From the NCBI GenBank assembly GCA_028290125.1, contig JAQGKM010000152.1:1-17884 (forward strand): DNA of 17,884 nucleotides, in the 5' to 3' direction. The notes under the pieces are model-generated. The model made no database searches. It had not been told where the DNA came from and saw only the letters and a list, made by a program, of their open reading frames with translations. The DNA comes from Hyphomicrobiales bacterium. GTDB lineage: Bacteria > Pseudomonadota > Alphaproteobacteria > Rhizobiales > Beijerinckiaceae. Both the position numbers and the translations under genes were made by a program. The stretch's first letter is position 1; the number at the start of each line of letters is the position of its first letter. Below, in pieces: positions 7,111 through 14,183 of this stretch.

Positions 7111-8054
7111 CATCGGGACCGGGCGCCCGCACGGGCGCTCAACCTGACTTGCTGCCTGATTCCGTTTCCACACACTTCGCGCTTCGCCTTGCGCCGCAAG
7201 GCTGGCTGCCGTTTCTCCAGCTTGCGCGCATCGACCGGCCGATCGGCTGGTGGCTTCTGCTGCTCCCCTGCTGGTGGTCGTCGGCGCTCGCCTCGGTGGC
7301 GCGCCATGAGGGGCTGTATCTCACCCATCTCGTGCTGTTCTTCATCGGCGCCATCGCGATGCGCGGCGCGGGCTCGACCTACAACGACATCGTCGACCGC
7401 AAGATCGACGCCGGCGTCGAGCGCACGCGCGGGCGGCCCCTGCCCTCCGGCCGCGTCAGCGTGCGCGCGGCGAAGATCTTCATGCTCGCGCAATGCGGCG
7501 TCGGCGCGCTGGTGCTGTTCAGCCTGAACCGCGTGGCGATCGTCACGGGCCTTGCGTCTCTGCTGATCGTGGCGGCCTACCCGTTCATGAAGCGCATCAC
7601 CTCCTGGCCACAGGCGGTGCTCGGCCTCGCCTTTGCGTATGGCGGCCTGATGGGCTGGGTGGCGATCGAGGGCGCGATCGCCTGGCCCGCCGTGCTGATC
7701 TATCTGGCGGCGATTTTCTGGACGATGGGCTACGACACGATTTACGCGTTGCAGGATGCGCGCGACGACGCCCTGATCGGCGTGCGCTCGACGGCGCGCC
7801 TGTTCGGCGACCATGTCCGTCTGGCGATCGGCGCACTCTACGCCGCAGCGCTCGTTTCGGCGGCGGCTGCGCTCCAGCTTGCCGGCGCGGGTCCGGCAGG
7901 ATGGCTTGGTCTGGCGGGCTTCGCCGCGCATTTGTGCTGGCAATTGGCCCGCATTTCGCCGGGCGACACTGCGCGGTCCCTGATGCTGTTCCGGTCCAAT
8001 CGCGACGCCGGGCTCATCCTTTTCGCGGGACTCGCGCTCAACGCGTCATTCTGA
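7107..8054 (+). CDS. ubiA: 4-hydroxybenzoate polyprenyltransferase
   Basis: Attaches the polyprenyl chain to 4-hydroxybenzoate in ubiquinone synthesis; integral inner-membrane enzyme. The protein is 315 residues from the GTG at 7107, close to family length. Two aspartate motifs that bind Mg-prenyl diphosphate are visible: NDIVDRKID (93-101) and DTIYALQDARDD (210-221). ARIDRPIGWWLLLLPCWWS near residue 41 and RTRGRPLPSGRVS after the first motif are family signatures, and about eight hydrophobic helices follow. The GTG start is chosen because it overlaps the preceding stop (GTGA); no ATG gives a full N-terminus. The 23 residues before STHFALRLAP are polar and may be a variable leader. Confidence 0.94.
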   Translation: MTSGPGARTGAQPDLLPDSVSTHFALRLAPQGWLPFLQLARIDRPIGWWLLLLPCWWSSALASVARHEGLYLTHLVLFFIGAIAMRGAGSTYNDIVDRKIDAGVERTRGRPLPSGRVSVRAAKIFMLAQCGVGALVLFSLNRVAIVTGLASLLIVAAYPFMKRITSWPQAVLGLAFAYGGLMGWVAIEGAIAWPAVLIYLAAIFWTMGYDTIYALQDARDDALIGVRSTARLFGDHVRLAIGALYAAALVSAAAALQLAGAGPAGWLGLAGFAAHLCWQLARISPGDTARSLMLFRSNRDAGLILFAGLALNASF

Positions 8055-8133
8055 GCCACGGAACCTGAATTGGAACTCAGCCGTTCGGCGCGTGTTCTCT
8101 GTTCACCGTCAACAATTTGGACCGTCGCCAGCG

Positions 8134-8307
8134 ATGCTTAAATGGGCCCTGATTTTCTTCGTCGTGTCGATCATCGCAGGTGGACTTGGCTTCACCGGCA
8201 TCTCGGCGGCGGCTAGCGGCATCTCTCGCGTGCTGTTCTTTATCGCCTTGGCGATCTTCCTGATCTTCCTCGTGCTGGCGCTGATGGCGGGCGAGATCCT
8301 GTTCTAG
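8134..8307 (+). CDS. DUF1328 / UPF0391 small membrane protein
   Basis: 57 residues, MLKWALIFFVVSIIAGGLGF through LALMAGEILF. Two hydrophobic helices (about 4-24 and 32-52) are joined by the short turn TGISAAASGISR. This matches the YtjA-type UPF0391 family of inner-membrane peptides, with no established biochemical role; several homologues are stress-induced. The ATG at 8134 gives the normal family N-terminus MLKWAL; the longer frame to 8092 has no hydrophobic or conserved character. The ribosome site is weak. The stop TAG at 8305-8307 lies inside the 17-bp tandem repeat shared with the convergent DUF6101 gene. Confidence 0.85.
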   Translation: MLKWALIFFVVSIIAGGLGFTGISAAASGISRVLFFIALAIFLIFLVLALMAGEILF

Positions 8308-8348
8308 GCCTCAGGCCAGTTCAGGCCTCAGGCCTGCTCAGGCCTCAG
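8306..8348. repeat. 17-bp tandem repeat between two convergent genes
   Basis: Units start at 8306, 8323 and 8340: AGGCCTCAGGCCAGTTC, AGGCCTCAGGCCTGCTC, and a third that matches only over AGGCCTCAG. The first two differ at 2 of 17 positions. The unit contains the self-complementary AGGCC-TCA-GGCCT (perfect at 8323-8335), so transcripts from both strands could form short hairpins. The repeat fills the whole gap between the DUF1328 stop (8305-8307) and the DUF6101 stop (8345-8347), and both stop codons lie in repeat units. A bidirectional terminator role is possible, but there is no T-run. Confidence 0.85.
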
Positions 8349-8881
8349 CAAGGCGCGCTGAGGACCTGCTCGCAGGAGACGATCTTCATCAGGCGGCGCT
8401 CGCCCATGCGGCGGCGCGTGAGAAAACGCGGGCGGCGGCGCAACGCGACCGCGCCGCGACGTCGCATGACGGGCGCCGGGCCGACGGCGACCTGGCCGAT
8501 CTTCTGCTCGGCGGCTTCAAGCATGCCCGGCTCGCGCTGGAGAAAGCGCGGCAGACCCATCTGCGCCGCGTAATGACGCCACAGCGCAACGATGTCGTCG
8601 TCATCCGGCGTTTCGGCGAGCGTCACCGACAATTCGGGATCCGCATGTTCAAGGCTGATGATGAACCGCGGCGCCTCGGGCGCGCCGGCGAGGGTCAGCA
8701 CCACGCCGCGATAGGCCGAGCACGGCAGGCCGAGCCGCATCGCGATACCTTCGACCTGGCGGTCGATCAGCACCCTGCCCCCGGCCACGGAGACGCGGCG
8801 CAAGGCGCCGTCGGCGCGGGCATCGAACTGGCTCATGCCGCAGATCGGCAGGGCGGCGGAGGGAGCGCTGTGCACCAGCAT
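8345..8881 (-). CDS. DUF6101-family protein
   Basis: About 178 residues, uncharacterised family of Hyphomicrobiales. Visible family-like features are DGALRRVSVAGGRVLIDRQ, then PCSAYRGVVLTLAG, ISLEHADPELSVTL, an acidic ETPDDDDIVALWRHYAAQMG segment, and a C-terminal basic stretch ALRRRPRFLTRRR followed by SCEQVLSAPC. There is no signal peptide or membrane segment, so it is probably cytoplasmic. The start is uncertain: ATGs lie at 8950, 8881 and 8836. I prefer 8881 because the residues SAALPICGMSQFDARADG before the 8836 ATG look like part of the conserved N-terminus; no strong ribosome site decides it. The stop lies in the tandem repeat. Confidence 0.7.
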   Translation of the reverse strand: MLVHSAPSAALPICGMSQFDARADGALRRVSVAGGRVLIDRQVEGIAMRLGLPCSAYRGVVLTLAGAPEAPRFIISLEHADPELSVTLAETPDDDDIVALWRHYAAQMGLPRFLQREPGMLEAAEQKIGQVAVGPAPVMRRRGAVALRRRPRFLTRRRMGERRLMKIVSCEQVLSAPC

Positions 8882-8970
8882 GTGGAACGCCTGTCTTTCG
8901 ACCGGACCATGTGCCCGGCAGGCGCAATGTCGTCCCGCGCGTCTCCGCAACTCCCTAACAGGGCTGGTTA

Positions 8971-8980
8971 AACAGCTGTT
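8971..8980. promoter_or_regulatory. Palindrome AACAGCTGTT upstream of DUF6101
   Basis: A perfect 10-bp palindrome in an AT-richer patch (GGTTAAACAGCTGTTAAGG) about 90 bp before the DUF6101 start and between two same-strand genes. It resembles an operator half-site pair, but short palindromes occur by chance. No regulator can be named. Confidence 0.2.
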
Positions 8981-9053
8981 AAGGCCCCGCTATCGCCTGT
9001 TGTGGCGGACAGACCGTGACCTTCACCATTCAAATTTGATGGAATCTTCCGAG

Positions 9054-10433
9054 CTAGATCCGGCAGGCCTCGAAGGCCGGCTCGACGCGCCCGTCCCAGT
9101 CGCCATGGTAATGGTCGAGCAGCTCATGGGCCGCGACGCGGCCCGTCTCGACGCGGCGCGCGAGAATGTCGAGATGGCGCGTCTCGTCGGCGCCATTGGC
9201 GTCGAGCCTTGCGCGGCGGGCAAGGCCCGCGCGGGAGATCGCCAGCGCCTCGCGGGCGACGTCGCGCAGGCTGCGGGCCGCGATGGAGGCGGCAAGGCCG
9301 TGGCTCGGCACCGCGTCGCGCAGCGTCTGTCGCTCATGCGCGGTCCAGCCCTTCACGAGATCCCAGGCCGCGTCGAGCGCGCTTGAATCGTAGAACAGGC
9401 CGACGAAGAAGGCCGACAGCGCGGTCATGTGGGCGGGGTCGCCCGCATCGGCGCCGCGCATTTCGAGGAAGCGCTTCAGCCGCACTTCGGGGAAGATGGT
9501 CGACAGGTGGTTCGCCCAGTCGGACAGCGTCGCGCGTTCGCCCGGCAACTGCGGCAGGCGACCCTCGAGCAGCGCGCGGAAATCGGCGCCCGACACATCG
9601 TGGTAGGTCTCGCCGCGTTTGACGAAATACATCGGCACCTGCAGCGCGTAATCGACATAGCGCTCGAAACCCATGCCGTCCTCGAACGCGAACGGCAGCA
9701 TGCCGGCGCGCTCGTTGTCGGTGTCGCGCCAGATTTCGGATCGCGCCGACAACAGGCCATTGGGCTCGCCATCGGTGAAGGGCGAATTGGCGAAAAGCGC
9801 AGTTGCGAGCGGCTGCAGCGCCAGCGAGACGCGCAGCTTTTTCACCATGTCGGCTTCGGAGGCGAAATCGAGATTCACCTGCACGGTGCAGGTGCGATAC
9901 ATCATGTCGAGGCCGCGCGTGCCGACCTTCGGCATGTAGCCGGTCATGATCTTGTAGCGGCTCTTCGGCATGACGGGTGTCTGCGCGAGCGTCCACAGCG
10001 GGCTCATGCCGATCGACATGAAGCCGATGCCGTGCTGCGCCGCGACGGCGTTGGCGGCGGCGAGATGCGCGTCGAGTTCGTCGCGCGTCTGGTGCACGGT
10101 TTCGAGCGGCGCGCCGGACAGTTCGAACTGTCCGCCGGGCTCCAGCGAAATGGCGCCGCCGCCGGCCTCGTCGAACAGGCCGATCAGCGCCTCGCCGTCG
10201 TGGATCGGCTCCCAACCGGAGGTCGCCTGCATGCCGTCCAGCAGCGCGCGGATGCCGCCCTGCCCGGGCCGCCCCTCATAGGGCACCGGCGCAAGATCGC
10301 TGACGTAGAATGGAATCTTCTCGTGTTCGGTGCCGATCCGGAACGTCTCGGGAGCCTTGTTGCCGGCTTCCAGCCAGGCGACGAGCTCGTCACGCGACGC
10401 CACGGGCGTCGTATCGGTCACATCGCGGGCCAT
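9054..10433 (-). CDS. gshA: Glutamate-cysteine ligase, plant/alphaproteobacterial type
   Basis: Forms gamma-glutamylcysteine from Glu, Cys and ATP, the first step of glutathione synthesis, in the cytoplasm. The protein is 459 residues, the usual length for the class shared by alphaproteobacteria and plants. Key stretches are RIGTEHEKIPF (about 32-42, with the catalytic Glu pair), SLEPGGQFELSGAP (about 96-109), SIGMSPLW, MPKSRYKIMTGYMPKVGTRGLDMMYRTCTVQVNLDF (conserved core, about 154-190), and ANSPFTDGEPNGLLSARSEIWRDTDNERAG. Two cysteines near RTCTVQ and the C-terminal ACRI are present; plant enzymes are redox-regulated through other cysteines and nothing similar can be claimed here. AGGA precedes the ATG at 10433 by seven bases. 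The gene is divergent from rsmE. Confidence 0.97.
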   Translation of the reverse strand: MARDVTDTTPVASRDELVAWLEAGNKAPETFRIGTEHEKIPFYVSDLAPVPYEGRPGQGGIRALLDGMQATSGWEPIHDGEALIGLFDEAGGGAISLEPGGQFELSGAPLETVHQTRDELDAHLAAANAVAAQHGIGFMSIGMSPLWTLAQTPVMPKSRYKIMTGYMPKVGTRGLDMMYRTCTVQVNLDFASEADMVKKLRVSLALQPLATALFANSPFTDGEPNGLLSARSEIWRDTDNERAGMLPFAFEDGMGFERYVDYALQVPMYFVKRGETYHDVSGADFRALLEGRLPQLPGERATLSDWANHLSTIFPEVRLKRFLEMRGADAGDPAHMTALSAFFVGLFYDSSALDAAWDLVKGWTAHERQTLRDAVPSHGLAASIAARSLRDVAREALAISRAGLARRARLDANGADETRHLDILARRVETGRVAAHELLDHYHGDWDGRVEPAFEACRI

Positions 10434-10482
10434 TTCTTGTTCCTGATATCCTCTACGCGGTCCGCGCGGCGGCCCGTTGGCC

Positions 10483-10511
10483 TACATAGGCCCGGGCGCG
10501 TGACATGACAA
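10483..10511 (-). promoter_or_regulatory. Candidate sigma-70-type promoter for gshA
   Basis: On the minus strand TTGTCA (10511-10506) and TATGTA (10488-10483) are separated by exactly 17 bp, about 50 bp before the gshA ATG at 10433. The -35 matches consensus at 5 of 6 positions and the -10 at 4 of 6, which makes this the best promoter match in the window. It lies in the 169-bp divergent gap with rsmE. On the plus strand a TTGACA at 10516-10521 has no partner -10, so no rsmE promoter is called. Confidence 0.5.
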
Positions 10512-10602
10512 TGTCTTGACACAGCGGCCCGACCGCCGCGCTCGCGCCGGGGCTGGCGCTCCCGTGCGGGCTCGTCTAATTCTGGCGCGAACAGCCGCGA
10601 GA

Positions 10603-11352
10603 ATGCCCGTGTCCCTCTACGATTTCTCCGCTCCGCGCCTCTATCTCGACGCGCCGCTCGGCGCGGGCGCGCAGGTGACGCCCGACCGCGACCAGTCCAA
10701 CTATTTGTTGAACGTGCTGCGGCTCGGCGATGGCGCCGACATCCTCGCGTTCAATGGCCGCGACGGCGAATGGCGCATGCGGCTGATCGCCCTGTCGCGC
10801 AAGGCCGTGGTGCTCGACGCGCAGGAGCAGACGCGCCCGCAGACGACGCCGGCGGACCTTCACTACATCTTCGCGCCGCTGAAACACGCCCGTCTCGACT
10901 ACATGGTGCAGAAGGCCGTCGAGATGGGCGCGTCGGCGCTCGTTCCGGTGATGACGCGGCGGACGCAGTCGACGCGCGTCAATCTCGATCGCATGCGCGC
11001 CAATGTGATCGAAGCCGCCGAGCAATGCGGCGTCCTCTGCCTGCCCCGCGTCGACGACGACGTGAAGTTCGACCGGCTGCTCGCCCAATGGCCGGCGGAC
11101 CGGCGGCTGATCTTCTGCGACGAGGACGCGCCCGTGAAGGACCCCATCGCCGCCTTGCGCGCCGTTCCGCGCGGACCGCTCGCCGTGATCATCGGCCCGG
11201 AGGGCGGCTTCGATCCGCTCGAGCGCGAGGCGCTGCTCAGGCTGCCGCACGTCACCCGGCTGTCGCTCGGGCCCCGCATCCTGCGCGGCGATACGGCGGG
11301 CGTGGCCGCGCTGGCGCTCATACAATCTGTGCACGGAGATTGGTCAGCCTGA
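10603..11352 (+). CDS. rsmE: 16S rRNA (uracil-1498-N3)-methyltransferase
   Basis: Methylates N3 of U1498 of 16S rRNA in the 30S subunit using S-adenosylmethionine (SPOUT fold). 249 residues. The N-terminal PUA-like part includes RDQSNYLLNVLRLGDG. The C-terminal knotted domain has APLKHARLDYMVQKAVEMGA (about 91-110), RRTQ, the SAM-binding GPEGG at 198-202 and the knot strand LGPRILRGDTA at 222-232, where the usual Glu is replaced by Asp. The ATG at 10603 (MPVSLYDFSAPRLY) matches the family N-terminus; an in-frame upstream TTG at 10516 would add an unlikely Arg/Ala-rich leader. The ribosome site is weak. Confidence 0.95.
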   Translation: MPVSLYDFSAPRLYLDAPLGAGAQVTPDRDQSNYLLNVLRLGDGADILAFNGRDGEWRMRLIALSRKAVVLDAQEQTRPQTTPADLHYIFAPLKHARLDYMVQKAVEMGASALVPVMTRRTQSTRVNLDRMRANVIEAAEQCGVLCLPRVDDDVKFDRLLAQWPADRRLIFCDEDAPVKDPIAALRAVPRGPLAVIIGPEGGFDPLEREALLRLPHVTRLSLGPRILRGDTAGVAALALIQSVHGDWSA

Positions 11353-11386
11353 TCGTTCCACGATCCTGCCACGATCTGCCGTCATT

Positions 11387-11400
11387 GGTGGCACTCCACC
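11387..11400. other. Small hairpin downstream of rsmE
   Basis: GGTGG-CACT-CCACC forms a 5-bp stem with a 4-base loop 35 bp after the rsmE stop. It has no following T-run, so it is a weak candidate for a terminator or for a structure in the leader of the next gene, whose start is at 11459. Confidence 0.25.
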
Positions 11401-11458
11401 TCGCGTGGCAAGCCATGTCGCGCATGGCGGGACTCGAAACAGCGACGAACGGGACAAG

Positions 11459-11788
11459 ATGCAGGCCAAAGCCGCACGTACGTTATCTGGGGGAAGCAGG
11501 ATCGCCGTGACGCTGCTGGCCGGGCTCGTCGGCTCAGGCGCGGGCGCCAGTGAATTGTTCGAGGGCCGCAAGCCCGTGATCCGTCCCGGAAAGATCCAGA
11601 CCGCCCCGCCGGTGACGCGTTGCGCCCGTTACGGGGAAGGCTTCGTGCCGGTCGTCGGGTCCGACACCTGCGTCAAGATCGGCGGGCGCCTGCGCATCGA
11701 TATTGGTGGTGCGCTTGCCGCGCCGGTCTTTTCCGGCGGACCCCGCGACGGGATCAATCCCGCCGCGCATGTCCGCGTCAGCCGCTAG
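11459..11788 (+). CDS. Short exported protein with a porin-like N-terminal motif
   Basis: 109 residues. Residues 1-30 look like a signal peptide (basic start, hydrophobic IAVTLLAGLVGSGAGA, then SELFEG). Residues 52-77 carry VTRCARYGEGFVPVVGSDTC followed by VKIGGR, with C55 and C71. This resembles the conserved start of rhizobial Porin_2 proteins (C-x-x-YGxGFxxxPGTxTC-x-x-x-GGR), which have two cysteines in the same place. A complete porin would be over 300 residues; this frame stops about 30 residues after the motif, with a real gene running in from the other side. It may be a stand-alone mini-protein or a relic of a porin. GGGA five bases before the ATG supports expression. It shares a CTAG stop palindrome with its convergent neighbour. 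Confidence 0.6.
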   Translation: MQAKAARTLSGGSRIAVTLLAGLVGSGAGASELFEGRKPVIRPGKIQTAPPVTRCARYGEGFVPVVGSDTCVKIGGRLRIDIGGALAAPVFSGGPRDGINPAAHVRVSR

Positions 11789-12705
11789 AAGCCGACGGCG
11801 ATCTTCACGCGATAGTTCGCGCGGTTGAAATTGTCGAGGTCGAACGGACCCGACGCGCCGCGCGCCTTGCCGGCGATCTGCGGCAGGAACACCGCATTGA
11901 TCATGACATTTTCCCGCGCGGCCCAGGCGATCGTCGGGCCCAGATAGACAGCCTGCCCGTTCACGGAGCCGAAGAACCCCTTGCTCCAGGCCTGCTGCCA
12001 GCGCGCCTCCGCGCCCACAAACAGCTTTTCCTTGATGGCTTCATAGGCCAGCGCGGTCGACAGCGATGTGTCGGACGACGTCGACCAGGTCAGGTCGAGC
12101 GGATCGCGCGAGCGGCCCGTGGCGAAATTGGCGTTGGCGGCCCAATAGAGGCGATCGGCGACCGGCGCATCGATCTGCAGTTTGAACTCCGCGCCGTAGG
12201 CTGGCGCGCGCAGGCCGCTCACTCCGTCGAGGCGCGCCCAGCGCGGTTCGATCGCGAGCGTGACGGCGAAGGGATTGGTCGCGCTGCGCTCGATCACGCG
12301 ATGGCGAACCTCGAACGAGACGCCGTCGAAGCCATAGGCCGAGCGGTCGTTGAAGTCCGGGCTGTTGCGAAGGCTTGTCCAGGCGCCAAAAAGGGAGGCG
12401 GCGAACGACCAGTTCTCGACGAGAGTGGCGGACAGTTCGAGCTTCTGCGAGAGGCCATGATAGCGGCCGGCGGAGATGCCGTAGGCGCCGCTGCTCTCCA
12501 GCGCGAGGCCCCGGTCCCCAACCTTGCCGACGTCCGTGCCGCTCGTGAAGCCGAAGATGTCGCCGCCCGGCACATCCGCCGCCTCGGCGACGGTGGCCTC
12601 CACGGCGCGGCTTCTGGAGCCGAGGTCGGCAGCCTGCGCGCCCGAAACGATCAGCAGAGCCGCCAACGCAGCGCCGCCCATCCGGCAATCAAGTCGTGAA
12701 ATCAT
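11785..12705 (-). CDS. Outer-membrane beta-barrel protein, function unknown
   Basis: 306 residues from the ATG at 12705, with AGGA before it (GGCAGGAACA-ATG). Residues 1-25 form a signal peptide (MISRLDCRMGGAALAALLIV then SGAQA, cut before ADLGSR). The mature part alternates polar and hydrophobic residues through many short strands, e.g. SFAASLFGAWTSL, FAVTLAIEPRWARL, LYWAANANFATG, KLFVGAEARWQQAW, and ends with the aromatic residue F (YRVKIAVGF) as beta-barrels recognised by BAM do. The FGFTSGTDVG segment near the mature N-terminus recurs in rhizobial outer-membrane proteins. Some relatives are annotated as cellulose-biosynthesis BcsS-like, but no cellulose genes are nearby, so I do not use that name. 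An earlier in-frame ATG at 12915 would hide the signal peptide and is rejected. Confidence 0.8.
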   Translation of the reverse strand: MISRLDCRMGGAALAALLIVSGAQAADLGSRSRAVEATVAEAADVPGGDIFGFTSGTDVGKVGDRGLALESSGAYGISAGRYHGLSQKLELSATLVENWSFAASLFGAWTSLRNSPDFNDRSAYGFDGVSFEVRHRVIERSATNPFAVTLAIEPRWARLDGVSGLRAPAYGAEFKLQIDAPVADRLYWAANANFATGRSRDPLDLTWSTSSDTSLSTALAYEAIKEKLFVGAEARWQQAWSKGFFGSVNGQAVYLGPTIAWAARENVMINAVFLPQIAGKARGASGPFDLDNFNRANYRVKIAVGF

Positions 12706-12757
12706 TGTTCCTGCCCTTCCACGGCAATGTGCGCCAACCCGTCTGGACGGGCGTGTA

Positions 12758-12830
12758 TGATGATTTTTAGCTTTTCGCATAAAACAAATTAGGCCGCAAA
12801 CGAATCGGTAATGTCTAGTATAAGTTGCAT
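12758..12830 (-). promoter_or_regulatory. AT-rich upstream region with possible -10 for the barrel gene
   Basis: This is the most AT-rich stretch of the window (for example GATTTTTAGCTTTTCGCAT and AAAACAAATTAGG). On the minus strand TATACT at 12822-12817 is a 5-of-6 match to a -10 element, but the -35 region 17 bp upstream (CTCGCA) is poor. It would give a leader of about 105 bases. A small inverted repeat CCCGTCTGGACGGG lies at 12738-12751 inside that leader. The rest of 12706-13003 has no gene I can support. Confidence 0.25.
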
Positions 12831-13003
12831 CGAGGCTTGTGCGAGCGTGTTGTTCCCTCTGTCGAGCATCGCATCCGTGGCTCCTTCGGCAAAGCCCTGC
12901 CGCATCTCGGGTCAAGCTGACGGTCTCTTGAGCTTGCGCTGCAGCAGGGCGGCCTTTACACGTGATTCATCTCCTGACTGGTCTCTCGCAAAGGCTCGAC
13001 GAC

Positions 13004-13810
13004 GTGAGTGTCCCTCCCGATCCTGCCGACTTGCTGCCCGCGATCATCGCGGCTGCGCAACGCGCAGGCGAGATCGCGATGGCGTGGTTCCGCCCCGGCG
13101 CGCTGACCAGCGCGGGCGTCCAGTCCAAGGAGGGCGGCTCGCCCGTGACCGAGGCCGACCATGCGGTCGACCGCATGCTGCTGGCCGACCTGCACGGGCT
13201 CGACCCCAGCGCCGGGTGGCTCTCGGAGGAAACCGCCGACACGCCCGAGCGGCTCGGCAAATCACGCGTCTTCATCGTCGATCCGATCGACGGCACGCGC
13301 GGCTTCGTCGCTGGCGATCCGCGCTGGGCGGTCTCGATCGCGCTGGTCGTCGACGGTCTGCCCCGCGTCGGCGTGCTGCACCTGCCCGCGCTCGGCCTCA
13401 CCTTCAGCGCCCTGGAAGGCGCGGGCGCGTGGCGACAGGACGGCGAGCGCGTGCGCGTGTCCGACGCCGCCTCCCTGTCAGGCGCGCGCGTCGCCGGCGC
13501 CGCCCCGCTGGTCGAGCGCTTCGCCCGAACGGGCGTCGACGTGGTGCTGCAACGAAAGGTGCCGTCGCTCGCCTACCGCATCGCCATGGTGGCCAATGGC
13601 GACATCGAAGCCGGCTTCGCCTCGACCAATGCGCACGATTGGGATATAGCGGCGGCCGACCTGATCGTGCACGAAGCGGGGGGCTTCCTGATCGACGCGC
13701 ACGGTCGCCGGCCCGTCTACAATCGCGTGTCGCCGAAACATGGAGTCCTGGCCGCAGCGCCGGAGCGGTTCCGCGAGGATATCGCCGCCCGCTTGCGAAG
13801 GATGACCTGA
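13004..13810 (+). CDS. cysQ: CysQ/inositol-monophosphatase-family phosphatase
   Basis: A Mg2+-dependent, Li+-sensitive type phosphatase; the likely substrate is 3'(2'),5'-bisphosphate (PAP/PAPS recycling), with inositol phosphates as the alternative. 268 residues from the GTG at 13004. The metal-binding motifs are all there: SEETAD (74-79), DPIDGTRGF (93-101) and WDIAAADLIVHEAGG (213-227). TEADHAVD at about 49-56 is the third family block. Two GTG starts are possible. I choose 13004 because AAAGG lies nine bases upstream and it gives the family length; 12962 adds 14 residues and has only a weak site. It is the first gene of the run to lpxK, which in Hyphomicrobiales often starts with such a phosphatase. 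The symbol is moderately sure. Confidence 0.85.
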   Translation: MSVPPDPADLLPAIIAAAQRAGEIAMAWFRPGALTSAGVQSKEGGSPVTEADHAVDRMLLADLHGLDPSAGWLSEETADTPERLGKSRVFIVDPIDGTRGFVAGDPRWAVSIALVVDGLPRVGVLHLPALGLTFSALEGAGAWRQDGERVRVSDAASLSGARVAGAAPLVERFARTGVDVVLQRKVPSLAYRIAMVANGDIEAGFASTNAHDWDIAAADLIVHEAGGFLIDAHGRRPVYNRVSPKHGVLAAAPERFREDIAARLRRMT

Positions 13811-13874
13811 GCGCGACACAGAAGAAATCCGAAGGGCTCGCCAGAAGGCCCCGACAACCCACCTGGAACCGACA

Positions 13875-14108
13875 ATGACCGACACCTCACGCGAATCGAA
13901 ACAGCTTCTGCACATCGTCTTCGGCGGCGAACTCGAGAGCCTCGACGGCGCCGTCTTCAAGGATCCGGCGAAGATCGACATCGTCGGCATCTTCCCGAAC
14001 TACGCCTCGGCGCATGCGGCCTGGAAGTCCAAGGCGCAGTCGACCGTGGATAACGCCCAGATGCGCTACTTCGTCGTGCATCTGCATCGCTTCCTCGATC
14101 CCACCTGA
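13875..14108 (+). CDS. DUF4170-family small protein
   Basis: 77 residues, MTDTSRESKQLLHIVFGGEL and onward. The conserved family core is fully visible: LLHIVFGGELESLDG, VFKDPAKIDIVGIFPNYASAHAAWKSKAQ and TVDNAQMRYFVVHLHRFLDP. There is no signal peptide or membrane helix, so it is a small cytoplasmic protein. Its biochemical role is not established. It is regularly found just before the Kdo transferase gene in this order, as here (75 bp to waaA), which suggests a part in lipopolysaccharide assembly; that is inference from context only. Confidence 0.88.
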   Translation: MTDTSRESKQLLHIVFGGELESLDGAVFKDPAKIDIVGIFPNYASAHAAWKSKAQSTVDNAQMRYFVVHLHRFLDPT

Positions 14109-14183
14109 GCGGCGCGTGACGCAGCTCCCTCGCCGGCACAGCGTCGAAACGGCGCGGCTTGCCAGCTCCGGCAGGGCTTCGTG

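Noticed and set aside
9028..9041. AT-rich palindrome TCAAATTTGA after gshA as a terminator
   Set aside because: The stem is short and weak and no T-run follows on the gshA strand, so it is not called.
10516..10602. Upstream TTG start that would extend rsmE by 29 residues
   Set aside because: The added residues are Arg/Ala-rich and unlike the family N-terminus, and MPVSLYDFSAPRLY at 10603 is the expected start.
11405..11440. On the minus strand GTTTCGAGTCCCGCC resembles a tRNA T-arm end
   Set aside because: The five bases on either side of the loop (GCTGT and CCCGC) do not pair, and no acceptor, D or anticodon arm is nearby. It is neither a tRNA nor a supported attachment-site remnant.
12706..12915. 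In-frame extension of the barrel protein to an ATG at 12915
   Set aside because: It would bury the signal peptide at residue 71, has no good ribosome site, and includes the AT-rich intergenic region.
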